NCBI GenBank assembly: GCA_002189035.1
Contig: NEEC01000017.1
Span: forward strand, 1,860,001 to 1,924,000
DNA length: 64,000 nt
Direction of reading: 5' to 3'
Source of the DNA: Utricularia gibba
Taxonomy: Eukaryota; Streptophyta; Magnoliopsida; Lamiales; Lentibulariaceae
Position numbers and translations under genes: made by a program. This document shows positions 23,404-35,846 of the stretch, piece after piece; within the stretch, counting starts at the first letter, position 1; each line of letters begins with the position of its first letter. Below the pieces are notes generated by a model. It had not been told where the DNA came from, ran no database searches, and saw only the letters and a program-made list of their open reading frames with translations.

Positions 23404-25972
23404 CTACATCTCATCGGCATCCGGAGCATCCGTGCCGATGAGATCAGCATCAGGCCTGGTGAGATCTTGGATCTGGTCTTCATGTGGATGCGCTAAACCA
23501 ACTTTGTGAGTGGCATCTCGGCTTTGTACATGGCTCGAGGGTCCGCATGCTTCATTGTTGTCTTCCCTGATGACCATTTCGTCATTCATACTCGAAGTTT
23601 CATTCTCATTGTATTGGCTATCACCACCAGAAGAGCCACAATCACTGTCATTATCATTGCTGCCATCTTCATCGTCTTCTTCTTCTTCATTGTCGTCGTC
23701 ATCATCAATGTTCCAGTCGTCATTGTCTTCCTCATCATCAGTTCCAATGAAATCATCACAAGCTTCAAAAAAACCACCAAATGGGATGAAACCAGTTCGG
23801 CCGCGTACCCAGGACAGGACCCCATCCTAGTTGAGAGAAGAGGAGAAATTAGACTCTTAGCACGAGGAATCCAGGAGCCGTGAAAAAGAAAAGAAATTAA
23901 ATAAAATGATAATGCAAGTAATGTAGATACCGAAAATTGTAATACGCACCTTTTCAATACTTGAGGGAAGACTGGCTCTGTTAACGGCTCTTGGTGTCCA
24001 TATTTTTATATCATCCTCTATTCCACTGCTAGCAAGCACTGTCGCATGAGGATGGCCTTCAGTGCAATTCACTATATGCTTATCTGCCTCCATAACACGA
24101 ATAAGCTCCCCACGCTTCTTATTCCAAATGAAAATTCGGCCACAGTCTGAACCACTCACAACATACTCACATCTAGGCCCAAAGAAATTCACACCCTTCA
24201 CTGTTTCACTGTTCTTATGACCTTTGTAACACATACCATCCTCTATATTTGTATGCGCATTCATTGAAGATGAAGAATCATCTACATCAACTCGACTGCT
24301 ATCATCCAAGGCTTGAGAAGTCACAGTTGGCTGAGGGCCTAGGCCAGTATTCTTGGTAAATAGATAAATAAATTCTTCATTATATGATACAAGAAGCTCA
24401 CTCTGATCAGAGAATGCCAACCCAGTAATTCCTACTTGCTCATCATCTACTAGATGGGGAGGGCAGAAGTGATCAACAGGTTGACCAAAGTCAGAGGACC
24501 CATCCCAATTATACTTACGAATGTCAAACAGTCGAGCAAATTGATCCCCTCCACCAACGGCAAATAAATTCGGATTCCTAGGATTTATGGTAATGGCATT
24601 CAAATTCACAGGAAGGAAGCTGTGACACAGTTGAGATGCACAAGTAAACATGGAAGTGGCCTTTTCGGTTCTCAGGTCAATCTGCAACATCAGATAACGG
24701 ATCAGCTCAAGGAACAATACTCTGAATAACGAAGCAGAAATGGAATAAACCACAAAACCCCTGCTAGCAATGAAGCTGATATGATGAGCCACTAAACGCC
24801 CCCCAATAGAAGAAAAAAAGGACAAAAAAATTGTAACTTTGCTATCAAGATTAATTTTACATGGGAGACAGTGGTTTTTCCCTTCTAACTGAAACTTTTA
24901 AACCTTTGATTATGCTTCTTCATTGACTTACGTGCTGAACCAATGCATCTTCACCACATGTATACACAGTATGAGGATTTCCAGGCTCAATAGCCAACTT
25001 ATGAACTCGTCCGTGGTGCTGTGCAAGAAATTTAGTCTGCACTCCACCTTCACGAACCTGGGCGTGCCTGACCTGAAAAAGAACTCAGATGAAATTAATG
25101 TAAATTCAGGGGTTCGAGCATTTTTCCATTCTCATAACTAAGTTGTTGGCACCTACCAGGGACTGAAGCTAAAAAAACGAATGCTTATTTAGAGGTAACG
25201 CGGTAAAGAATATCATAATACCTGTCCATCTGCAGCGCAGGTCACAATGCTCCGGTCCTCACTGCAAGGCATGATTTTTGCCTGGAACACATTATTATGA
25301 TGACCGGAATGGAAAGACAATCTAACCTTTCCAGATTCCCAGTCCCAGAGTATGACCCTCCTGTCATCAGAACCTGATACAAGAACATCACCAGATTCAT
25401 TGAAGCTAATCGTATTTACACATCCATGGTGTTTATGCAGCTTTCTCTGGATATCGAGTCGGAGCACAAGATCCTGTCAAATAACACAAAGTTAGAAGAC
25501 ATTTAAAAAGCAGGTAGCACACCCGAATCTTAAGTTCCAACAATAAAACGAGACTAAGCATTCACTATTCAGAATATGCTAACAACAATTCATAAAATAA
25601 AAACGCTCATTCATGAACAACACTCCTCCTCAACTTTCACAGCAAAACAAGTACAAACACCAGAACCTAAACACAGAACATACATACAGCACAAAGGATA
25701 CCGTTTTTTCCTGATGAAGTTAAAAAAAAAATGTCAGTGACCTTCAATTCACCCCATGAATAACAAGTGATTCATCTAATCACACGACCTAACACCAAAA
25801 ACCATACTTACAACATAAAATTACTAACAAACTATTCAAGACGTTCAATATAAACCTCGGATGCCGCACGCCGGCGAGAGAAACCAATAGAAGAGATCTG
25901 GCCTATTTCACGTTTCCAAACATCAGCAATCGCTGCGCATGAACAATCCGCGCCACCGCTCCTGATCGGCAT
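23404..25972 (-). CDS. DCAF8-like WD40 protein (DDB1-CUL4 associated factor)
   Basis: WD40 substrate receptor of the type that docks on DDB1-CUL4 ubiquitin ligases. Exons: 25972-25856, 25473-25222, 25072-24932, 24681-23950, 23826-23404, all phase 0, 554 aa. N-terminus has ADVWKREIGQ; WD repeats include GCVNTISFNESGDVLVSGSD with DDRRVILWDWESG, HHGRVHKLAIEPGNPHTVYT, LNAITINPRNPNLFAVGGGD, VGITGLAFSDQSELLVSYNE and CEYVVSGSDCGRIFIWNKKR. The DLRTEKATS and DIRKYN segments supply WDXR-like positions (Asp-Leu/Ile-Arg). The C-terminus is a long Asp/Glu/Asn-rich low-complexity tail (coding about 23620-23750). It shares a roughly 520-bp head-to-head spacer with the O-fucosyltransferase gene. Confidence 0.93.
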
Positions 25973-26497
25973 CGGAGAATAACGCCCAGAGTAACTACCA
26001 CAAATTCAGCTATCCAAGGCAGCGCCCCCAAATACAGTGATTGAAAGGGATTCAACGAAAATCCATGGCGAAAGATACACAGCCAGCACCACTTCCGGCA
26101 CATGGGCTTGTGCGTGAAAAGTCCACACATTTTAATATCCCCAAAAGTGTAAATCAATGTTGTAATTTAGAATAATTTATCGAATTACTATTTTAAATAT
26201 ATTATTTAGTGATTTTCTCCGAAATATATTAATATTATATTTACTATGCTAAGGTAAAGAGGAAATTATTTTTTAATTTAATTATATTATGGAATAAACA
26301 TTGTTTAATGGCCCGGTAACCCATCGGGTCGGATAGTTGGTGGCGGTTGGACCCGTTTTGTGAAAACAGTTCACTACATTGCCAACCAGTCAGTAACATG
26401 GACTTGGAGTGACACTGGATAATCATCATATCTGTTGTACCCGCTCCTCACAATCCGAGACATAACCCGGAACTTGTTGCGCCGGCCGGAGGATTGA
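25973..26497. other. Divergent promoter: DCAF8-like / O-fucosyltransferase
   Basis: Head-to-head spacer with an AT-rich core (26155-26290). ATGG CCCGG at about 26309 resembles a site II-like GGCCC core. The only plus-strand ATG close to the O-fucosyltransferase frame (26398) meets TGA after four codons. Confidence 0.4.
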
Positions 26498-29400
26498 ACC
26501 CCAATTCTCAAGCTGGCGTTCAGTCCTAAGCGCGCCACGGCGGAGCTCCGCCATTCGAGCTCTATCGGAAACCGTACTAACTCCCCGTCCGCCGCCTCTG
26601 GTTCGTCCCCATCGGATTTGTGCTTTGAACATAGTGCCGCGGCTGCTAGCGACGACGATGACAATGGTCGCGATCGTCATCCTCGAGATCGCGCCGCTCG
26701 TTGTTGCTATCAATACTTTCTTCCTTACGGCTTCTTTCGGAATGACGATCTAAATAGGGCGCGTCCTCCTAGATCCAAGATCTCGATAATTTTCCTCGTC
26801 GTAGTTCTTTCTGCCGCGGTGATTTCGATTTCCTGGGCTGTCCAACGTTTGGTACGCTTACTCTCCATGTAAACGCTTATTTGCCAATCTGCGCATTGCA
26901 TGTTTTCGCGATCCGTGGTACTTTGAAGGGTTCAAATGTTCTGCGTATTTACATCTTAAATTGGAATTGCAGTCTTTGTGATAACTCCTCATCTTTAAGG
27001 CCTTCTTCGGGTAATTTCCGTGGTACGGGCATGCACTGGTTAAAACTATTGCAACTGCTGTGTAAACTTTATATGTTGCGTGCTTGTTCAAAGGGTGATT
27101 ATTTTGCTTCTTTGTATTGTTCTTTCGGTTTCAAGTTGTAAACAGTCAATGCGAAATCCCGGATGCCTATGGAATATAAATGTTTTCTAGTATTCTTTGA
27201 CCTAAGTAAAGCAAAACGGAAGTCAACATCATTTCCTGTTCAGATGAACCCCATTTCCAGTAAGGCTGGATTTGTTTTATAGGTCACACTGCCTAACTTT
27301 GTGCTCGATCCAAGAAAGCTGTTATTCATACATATCGTGGACTTAATTCTAGCTTTAACGTTTCTTTTCATTGTGCTTATGTTGCAGCATGCTCCTTACC
27401 TTTGCAGAAAGGATGGCATAACTCTTCATTGCCCTCATGTAGGTTTCGCTTTTCCTACTATTCATTTTTTTTTTTTCTGCATATAGAGTTCTGATATCTT
27501 TTTGGATGGAATTCATTTTGATGTATGAAGGTGAAGGAGCCTCCATCACTATGGGAAAATCCCCTTTCGGCAACTACATCATGGAAGGCTTGTGCAGAGC
27601 GGCAGGAGGGAATTCAGTCAGGTAGAGGAATAGCTGGACATTAGGGCACTCCGAAAATACCCTATTTTTGTTGAAAGTATGCTAACCCTTGGTGTTTTTG
27701 TTGCTTGGAAAAAAAGTTATGACACTTTGATGTGGCACACCAGGTTAAGGTTATATGAATATATGCCTCTACATGACAGATCTGTGGGGGCAATTGTGAT
27801 TTGAGAGTGCTGCACTCTAGTCGTTTAGTTCTGGGACTAGTAGATTATATTTGTGTATTTGGAGTGGGTTATTTCTGAAAGATATTTGAATGAATAATCT
27901 TCTTCTCACCTTTCAGATCTTCCAGCAGAGGATGAAACAAATGGCTACATATTCATACATGCTGAGGGTGGCCTTAATCAGCAAAGAATTGCGGTATTGA
28001 CACTGACTTTGTTTACAAGATATCTTTGTTCACCCCTGCAAGAGAAAGCATGAATGCGGTTTTTTAATTCAAATTTATTCATCTTTTTGCCTATTCAAGC
28101 CAGAATATCATATGAACTTTGCAGATATGTAATGCTGTTGCTGTTGCAAAGATCATGAATGCTACCCTTATTTTGCCTGTGTTGAAGCAAGACCAGATCT
28201 GGAAAGATCAAACGTGGGTGGCCTTGAAACATATATTATCACTAGTGTTCCTTGGTTTTTTCAGTGATGATGAACAGTCTGGATTATTCATATCGGTTAT
28301 TTTTCACATTGTTCTGGTCTTACTCCCTTTTCCTCCTTGTTGATAACTGAAATCTGGCTGCAGGAAATTTGAAGACATTTTTGATGTAGATCATTTTATT
28401 GAGTACCTGAAGAATGATGTGCGCATTGTGAGGGATATCCCTCCATGGTTTACAGACAAGGCAGAGCTTTTCACTAGCATAAAGTATGCTTTTTTTTAAC
28501 TTCTGAAATTGAATGTGCTCGCAAGCTTTAAAAAAAAAATCATTCAGTGTTTCATTAACTTGTCTTAAATTTCAAGCAATGATGATTGAAAACTCTATAC
28601 TATGTTTTTGAAAGAGTTTGTATTCCATGTGATATGCAATCTGTGATGGTTCATGCACCAAGGGTCCTTGGTTTGTCGCAGCTTAAGATCAACAAAAACT
28701 AGTTTTACAATTTTAAAATTTTGATCTCCCAGTTCCAGGATTTCTCGCATTTGTTTGCTTGCCGATGCTCAACTTTTTTTTAATCAAATCTGCTCCTTGG
28801 CAGGCGGACCGTCAAAAATATTCCAAAGTATGCTCCTGCACAGTTCTATATTGACAATGTCCTGCCACGCATCAAGGAAAAGAGGATTATGTCATTGAAA
28901 CCATTCGTAGATCGGCTGGGGTTAGTTGTCGTCAGAGCATTTTTCGTTACACTTTGATCAGCTTTGGAATCTAACTATATTTCTTTCCCAACCAGGTATG
29001 ATAATGTTCCTCAAGAAATCAACAGGCTCCGATGCAGAGTGAATTATCATGCCTTGAAATTTCTCCCCCATATTGAGAAAATGGCCGACACACTGGTATC
29101 TAGAATGAGAAACAAAAATGGAAGTTCACATCATTTCATGTAAGTGAAGTTGCTAGATTTGCAAATGTTCCTCTGAACCTGATCGTTGCACTAATTTTTC
29201 ATCCTCAGTGAATTCTCCTAAATATTTTTCTAAAAATCTTCGCATTTGATTTATCAGGGCTCTTCATTTAAGGTTCGAGAAGGGTATGGTAGGCCTCTCC
29301 TTCTGTGATTTTGTGGGCACCAGGGCGGAGAAGGCTCTAATGGCTCTATATAGATTAAAGGAATGGCCACGTCGTTTCAAGGTCTCGAAGTCTTTCAAAT

Positions 29401-30091
29401 TTTGATACGTGCATATGCCTAGGGGGTTTACTATTGTGACCATGCCTTATCTTCTCTCTCTCTCTTGCAGGACGGTTCTCATCTTTGGGCTCTGGCTCTC
29501 CAGAAACGCAAGGAAGGACGCTGCCCTCTCGAGCCTGGTGAGGTAGCAGTAGTGCTTCGCGCCATGGGTTATCCTAAAGATACCCAGATATACGTTGCAT
29601 CAGGTCAGGTTTATGGGGGACAAAACCGGATGGGACCCTTGAGGAGCATGTTTCCAAACCTTGTGAGTATCTGCGTTTACATTGTTGTGTACGCACAACT
29701 GGAACCTTTACCTGATCAGAACGTATTACAGGTCACCAAGGAGGACTTAGCTCCTAAATCGGAGTTGGATGAATTCAGGAAGCATGTTACTAGCTTGGCA
29801 GCTCTCGACTTCCTGGTCTGCCTGAAATCTGATGTCTTCGTCATGACTCACGGTGGGAATTTCGCAAAACTGATCATAGGTTTTCGGCGGTACATGGGAC
29901 ACCGGTTAAAATCAATAAAACCCGACAAGGGCCTGATGTCGAAATCTTTAGGTGACCCGTACATGGGGTGGGCCACGTTCGTGGAGGATGTCGTTGTTAC
30001 CCATCAGACCCGGACCGGACTCCCTGAAGAAACCTTTCCCAACTTTGACATCTGGGAAAACCCCTTGACACCATGCATGTGCAGAACCTGA
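26498..30091 (+). CDS. Protein O-fucosyltransferase family (plant DUF246 / GT106-like group), 5' end unresolved
   Basis: Golgi type II enzyme of the plant O-fucosyltransferase-like family; substrate unknown. Exons: about 26498-26851, 27388-27438, 27531-27621, 27917-27993, 28125-28213, 28364-28483, 28804-28920, 28996-29139, 29258-29381, 29471-29662, 29732-30091. Exon 1 carries a membrane anchor (ISIIFLVVVLSAAVISISWA). Then come HAPYLCRKDGITLHCPH, FIHAEGGLNQQRIAICNAVA, LILPVLKQDQIWKDQTKFED, RCRVNYHALKFLPHIE, MALHLRFEKGMVGLSFCDF (the HLR/FE nucleotide-sugar block), IYVASGQVYGGQNRMGPLRS and FVMTHGGNFAKLIIGFRRYM. Exons 2-11 encode 454 aa with every junction in frame. No in-frame ATG precedes the anchor: the frame is open back to TGA at 26495-26497, so the start given is only the limit of the open frame. 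Confidence 0.9.
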
Positions 30092-33000
30092 GCTTGGGTT
30101 ATCTAACAGTAGAGAGAGAGAGACAGAGAGTATCACAGGTTATAGGATGTCTGTTGAAATGCTAATGTAGCCAGCCACGAAAAGAATTATGAAGCTTTTT
30201 TGATCTAGACATGCTGGGATGATGCCAAGCGGTGATGCAGTCTCACAGCACTGAGCCCACGGAAATTTTGAGCGGATGAGTCCTGACCCTGATGCTGCCG
30301 CAGAGAGGAGGTGATTTGGGTTCGGTTTCAACAGCCGGCAATGTCACAGCATCATAACCTGCTTACTGGTTGGTATCCCTAATTCTTTTCTGTGTGTACA
30401 TTATCTGAATTTGCGTTCATAGTCCCAGTGCCTTGAACTCCATTTCCCTATCTTCCATTCTTGGGATTTGATACCTGGACAACATGCTAACGTGGCGGCA
30501 GTATTCTTTTCTTAGCTCCTCCTTTCCTATCCATACCTCAATTGCATGTCGTATTTTCCTTCATTTTGTGCAAACATTATTTGACCACTTGACGATAGTT
30601 CTGACTATATTGTTTGCCTTCCTGATCTCTGTGGTGGTTTGGGGAAACATGATTTTCTGGTTGTAGGATGGTAGCCCCGAGCAGTGTATAGTATCCAACA
30701 CGACCTCTATATACATACATGCCTTTGCGTGTAGTTGGAGTAGTTATTGGGCTTGTTTTTAGGCCGTCATGTGGACTCCATGTGTTCATAACATATATCA
30801 TGTACTTGAAATAAAAAATTGTTAGAAAGTTCATATAAGTGATCTTCTAAATGAAGTATATGCAAAATAAATCTACTAAAGTAAACGGTAAGTAGAAGAA
30901 ATGACTCCCAAGTTGGAGAAGAACTTTATAAATTTGCATTCTACTAAAGGATTATGCCATTGCATGGAAAATACAAAATATATGGAGCTCTCAGCATGTT
31001 CCTCTAACAGAGGCCCTGAGACCACACCATCCAAATTCCAGAGTTCCAATCGCGCAGGAAAGGAAACCAACAGATGGATATTTTTTTTTTAAAAAAAAAC
31101 ATGTCTTTAAGGAATCTAAAAGCTATATAGTTAAGAACAAAGATATTGAAGTAGAAATGGAGTCGAGACCCCAGATGATTTTGTAGTAGGACCCTTCCAG
31201 AGTATCCATTTCAAGTCCCCATCATAGCAGACAAAGTCATCAACTAACCAGGTTTTTCACAAAAACAATTACAACTTTTCCAGCTTTCAGGAGCTGCAAT
31301 CACACGATCAACAAGAGCAAAACGAGTAGTAAAACCGAAAAGATAACAGCGTCACGTACATCGTCAGTCTTTGTAGAGCAATATCGAGATCCACCCTCAG
31401 CCATTACCTCAACCTTCTCGAATAATCTCGATACCCTACACGTGTTCCCAAAACATCACCGGAAAACGGAAGGCCTCACAAGGTTACCCAATCCCTAATA
31501 ACACCGTCGAGGAACGCGTACGTGAAATTGCAATCCTCCAAAGCCAAAACGTCCGGCAATGCGACAAGAATCGCAGCGAATGGATCATGAACAGTAAAGA
31601 ACGAGCAATCTCCCGCAGCAGAAAAACTTGTACAAGAATCCCACAATTTCTTCCCTCATGCCCTGCGAGTTGGATTCCACGGATTGACTATCGTGTCCAC
31701 GGAGTTTGCGCGTTCCAGCAACACAATCATGGGTAATATCGTCATTCTCACCAGTCCATCGCCAGCAAAGCCTATTTATGGAAGTCCGATGTGAAATCCT
31801 CAGCCCTTTTTTAGAATATTACTTTTTTATAAATTATTCGTAATTAATTTAATCTCACTTTGATTAATCAATTTCTTATTTTCTCTGAAAAATTTTCAAC
31901 AATTTTTTCAAATTTCACACATATCAGAATCAGATGCACCGAGCACGTCCACCAGGTAACCCCAACCCTCTTCCTCGACTGCCACGTGGCGCATCGGAGT
32001 GGTATCGCCGGAACCGGATATTTTCTTCTTTTGAGATTTTTCCGATCGGAGGGTGGAGCCGCAGCATCCCAAAACTGTCAGAAGTGTGCAGTTTACTGCA
32101 AGGAAGAAGCCAGAGAGTCAGTCTAAATGCTGCAGCAGCCGCAGGAAGAATAACGTCCACATGTTTCCCCTCTTCATCACCCTCCACATGTTTTCCTTCT
32201 TGATTCCTCCTTTTCGAAATTCGGTGGCACTGGTGGGTATCCCAACCTCGGTTAACTAACCACCGTGGAGGGTTAGCCAAATCAGCACCAGCCCTCAACT
32301 GCCCATTTATATGCAACAGACAAAACATTATCTCTTGTGGGCTCAAGCTGTTGCCGTAATCAACTGGTTCGTTGGATGTATGAAGGAGGATTTCAAAAGC
32401 TCCATCTCATCCTCTCCCATGGCCGCAATAATTCTCTCCCACTTGTCTTTCCTCTTCCTCCCACCAACAACCGTATCTCAATCCTCAGGTATATTCCGCA
32501 GTGATACTTGGCATCCCTCTGTGCCTCATCTCCAGCTTCCAATTTTATCACTGGATTCCATCCTCTTCAATTCTGAAATATGGTTCGTGGAACCCTTTGC
32601 GAGAACAAGAATAATTGAATCAAAAGGTCCCCCATGTGAAGGTTTGTAAGAATTATTGATGCTACCTTGTGAAGAGGAGGATATTTGAGTCTTTATCACG
32701 GCAAAACTGAGCTTGTTCACCATTGAACTTTACACCTTTGACTCCATTGCTTGAACAAAAACTCCAAGCAAGTGCAGAACCTTATCCAAGCTTGCTTCAC
32801 CTGCAAAAGGAAGCTGTTAGAGAACAGAATTCAACAAAGAAACATAACAGGAAAAACACAAATGAATCATTGCGATAGCATGGCGAAAAAACGAAAGCAT
32901 GGAACACTGCTTGGCCTATTTGATGAGGAATGAATCGACACAGATTTTGAAAGAAAGCAGGGGATGTTGGAAAATGATCAAGGGAAGTAGTAGTACTCGT

Positions 33001-33210
33001 CCCTTAACAAATGCTGGATCTAAAGACTGGAAAATTTCGATTTTTCGGATCGGTAAAAAACCCAATCCCTTCTTCATACAACATCACAGATCAAGTGCAC
33101 AGATAGATTATACATAGACGCATATATGCCTCTTCTTTTTGTTGCTTCTGATTCAGATCTATCGAGGGGCCACTTTGCTTCTCCATTGAATATCATCATC
33201 ACTAGTTTGG
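30092..33210. other. Gene-poor 3.1 kb interval
   Basis: Starts with the O-fucosyltransferase 3' UTR, with a GA repeat at 30110-30130, and ends with the 3' UTR of the PB1 gene. I find no recognisable protein. The block 31300-32660 is GC-richer than its flanks and has several short open frames on both strands, including a signal-peptide-like MAAIILSHLSFLFLPPTT at 32419-32649, but none has family support. It could hold a non-coding transcript or decayed gene. Confidence 0.35.
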
Positions 33211-33868
33211 CTATTGATGATGAATCACATAGGCATAGCCAGCATGGCAGCAGGGATAAGCATGTCTATGAACAAGTTTTCCGGCGGCTTTCTCACCAAT
33301 AATCGGGTATGCTGGTGGGCGCGATGTTGACCTTCGGATGTAACGCCCGTTAGCGGAAGATGGATAACGGGGGACGAAGAGAGGCGATTTTGGAGAGGTG
33401 GAGCCTTTGCCGGCGGCAGCAGGAGAAGGTGGCGAGGTTGGTTTATTGGATGTTTTAGGCACGGAAAGAAAAGCCCTGATCTTTAGAGACGACCGCGGCG
33501 ACAGCGGCGCCACACGATCGTACTCTTCTATCAGGTTGACGAGATCCTCATCGGAGGTGATGGACACCAACGCGTCCAGATCTTCCCCCGGCAACTGGCA
33601 CCTCAAAGTCACGGGAGTTCCACACAGATCCACGAGCTTCACCAACAATTCTAAAATTCCAAGCCCCATCCAAATACATCACCAAACCAAACAAGAAACA
33701 ACGAAGTCAGAATCCAAAAAGAAAAAAAAACATACCGGCAAAGGACACCGAGCGGGGAACAGAGAGAGCACGAGTTTCACCGCCGTGGTAACGAAGCTCA
33801 CCGTCGGGATACCTGGGCTGAATCCTCCCACCGTAACTGCACACAAATTTGATGTTTTGGGAATTCAT
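33211..33868 (-). CDS. PB1 (octicosapeptide/Phox/Bem1p) domain protein
   Basis: 190-aa protein, exons 33868-33736 and 33650-33211. Nearly the whole N-terminal half is a PB1 domain: NIKFVCSYGGRIQPRYPDGE, LRYHGGETRALSVPRSVSFA, then ELLVKLVDLCGTPVTLRCQL and the acidic OPCA-type segment LPGEDLDALVSITSDEDLVN. PB1 domains mediate protein-protein oligomerisation. The C-terminal half is Ser/Pro-rich and basic (SPKSPLFVPRYPSSANGRYI) with no catalytic domain. I chose the ATG at 33868 because NSQNIKFVCSYGG is the conserved start of such proteins; an upstream in-frame ATG at 33952 would add 28 residues without domain support. Partner proteins are unknown. Confidence 0.9.
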
Positions 33869-34645
33869 GCTTCTAGGGCTTCCTTCAATCGAGGGAAAAA
33901 GAGGAGGAAGGCAAAGAAGCAGACGTTTCCGAGTGTTTGCTTCTCCAAGCACTAGCTTTCCACAATGTGCACCTATTTATAGAGAGAGAATACGTCCCAT
34001 TTAATTTTCTCTTTTTTATTTTTTAAATTTTTTTAAAAAATTGTCCGAAAAAGAAATGAACAGGATGAGGTGGATATCAGGATCAGGCTCACCCGAACCA
34101 GCGACGGGTGGACCCAACAACTTGATTTTTTACTAGGAAATTATAAAATAATAAATTCAAAAATTAATTAATTATAATATTTTTCCTATTTCCCCCAATT
34201 TTATCCACACATTCCCTAATTTAAAATAATTCCGAATATACCAAATATTCTTTATTTTTAAAATAATTATAAATTTTGGTTTTCAAAAATTGATAATTAA
34301 TCCAATAAATGATAAAAATAAATCAAATTAATGTCATCTAGTTTTGTGAGATGGTTGCACACAAACGAAAAACATCAAATAATTCAAATAATTTAAATGT
34401 TTACTATCGAATTATTAAAAAATATATAACTTATGAGTTATTAATAATTATTGAATTAAAGTCTATTAATATACTTATTAATTGAATTAATATAAATAAA
34501 AGATAACGTTATTTATATTTTAAAAAAATATAAAAGAAACCGCGAAAAATTTTCTAAAAAAAGACCATCCAAACGCCTTCATCTTCACACACAAAGCTAA
34601 CAACAAGAACCAGTTTTTTTTTTTTTTTTTGGGTCGGGAGGAGGC
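33869..34645. other. PB1 gene promoter and AT-rich spacer
   Basis: The first 120 bp include a TATTTATAG box (33971-33979 region) that fits a TATA element for the minus-strand PB1 gene. From 34130 to 34620 the DNA is more than three-quarters A+T by eye and no coding signal is seen. A poly-T run lies at about 34614-34630. Confidence 0.4.
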
Positions 34646-34924
34646 TCAGCTTTTGACACGACGGACGAAGACGGATTCCAGATCAGGAGGATGGAAGAAC
34701 TCTCTGGCTCCATAGCAACAAAAGGATCCTCCCGCCGGCGAAGATTTCCTCTTCTTGGGCGGCGGCGGACAAACAGACACCCTGGGAATTCCGCAATCCG
34801 CGGCGGTGGGAGTCGTCGGCATGCCCTTCTCCTCTTGAGACATCTTCGGGGGAATCCGTAGCGAGAAAATCCACTCCCCCGAGTCCTGGGCCTCCATCAA
34901 GCGAAGCTTCTTCTTCAGCCCCAT
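34646..34924 (-). CDS. SIAMESE-related cyclin-dependent kinase inhibitor (SMR)
   Basis: 92-aa plant-specific CDK inhibitor that slows the cell cycle and promotes endoreduplication. The family marks are TPTAADCGIPRVSVCPPPPK followed by KRK (the conserved TPTS..IP..CPPAP-K/R-K box) and a C-terminal EFFHPPDLESVFVRR cyclin/CDK-binding-like motif, as in the SMR6/8/14 group. I chose MGLKKKLRLMEAQ as the start. The frame is open upstream to about 35020 without an ATG, and a potential acceptor TGCAG lies 36 bp before the ATG, so a short extra 5' exon is possible. Lysine/arginine-rich throughout; nuclear location likely. GC-rich relative to the surrounding DNA. Confidence 0.82.
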   Translation of the reverse strand: MGLKKKLRLMEAQDSGEWIFSLRIPPKMSQEEKGMPTTPTAADCGIPRVSVCPPPPKKRKSSPAGGSFCCYGAREFFHPPDLESVFVRRVKS

Positions 34925-35846
34925 CGGCGTCCGCGAGTTGCTGTTGGTGTTCAGCTCGCTGCACGTAAATATAGCGGGGGAAAAGGTTACCGGAAAGAAG
35001 GAATATATTCTCGAACTCAAAGCGGTGAAAAGACTGATGCAAAGACGGAGACAAAAGGTAGGGGAAGCTTTGAATCAAGGCATCAATGGCGGAAGAGTAA
35101 TTCTCACTCCAGTTTCTTCAGAGCACCAATTTAATAACTAAACTTAATGAATTATTTACTGAGTATTTATAAATCAATTAAACATTTGTGCCCTAATCAT
35201 CATTCAAATTAATCCCCAATTTCTTGTTTTATTATGATTTTTTTTTAAAAAAAGAAAGAAAATTAGACCTGCGAGAAATAAAGCACTGCCTAAAAGTTCA
35301 GATTCTTCCCCCCTCCCTCACCCATTATTACCAGCTAATGTGTTAACTTTTTTCAAAACCTTTAATTTGATTTATTTTTGATCAATTTAATATTTCATTT
35401 TTTCTAACTATTCTTTTAAAAATATATACTATATAAAAATAATACTATTTATCAACAATATGAGAAATTATGTTCAAATGTGAAAAGGGAGTTTAATACA
35501 ATATATTATAAATATTATAAAAAAAAACAGTTTATCAAGCAATGTATGATGATAATAAGCCTTTCATCTTCACACTTTGCATGGGAATGAATTTAAAGTC
35601 CAAGGTTTAATATAAATATTTTATATCGATTACGAATGATAAAAAAATATAATTAAATAAAAATATTTTAATAATACTATACAAAAGTTTTTTTATAAAA
35701 AATTAAATATATATAATTATAAAAAATTAAATATTGAAAACGAATAATATCATAATCACGGATGGTAGAAGGGATGTTTTCTGTCTACTCCAGGTACAAC
35801 TGTTAGTGGGAATATATGCTGTCCAGCAGACATGGGGTGAGCTCCT
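34925..35846. other. SMR upstream region and AT-rich spacer
   Basis: Contains the SMR leader and promoter, then very AT-rich DNA (35140-35760) and the short 3' UTR of the CAF-type gene. No gene seen. Confidence 0.4.

Noticed and set aside
31930-32346. 138-codon minus-strand frame
   Set aside because: Overlaps other open frames on + in a GC-richer patch, with low-complexity Ala/Arg/Gly content and no recognisable domain.
32419-32649. 76-codon frame with a signal-peptide-like start
   Set aside because: Only the hydrophobic start is suggestive; the rest shows no conserved Cys pattern, and there is no splice or family support. Kept as a finding, not a gene.
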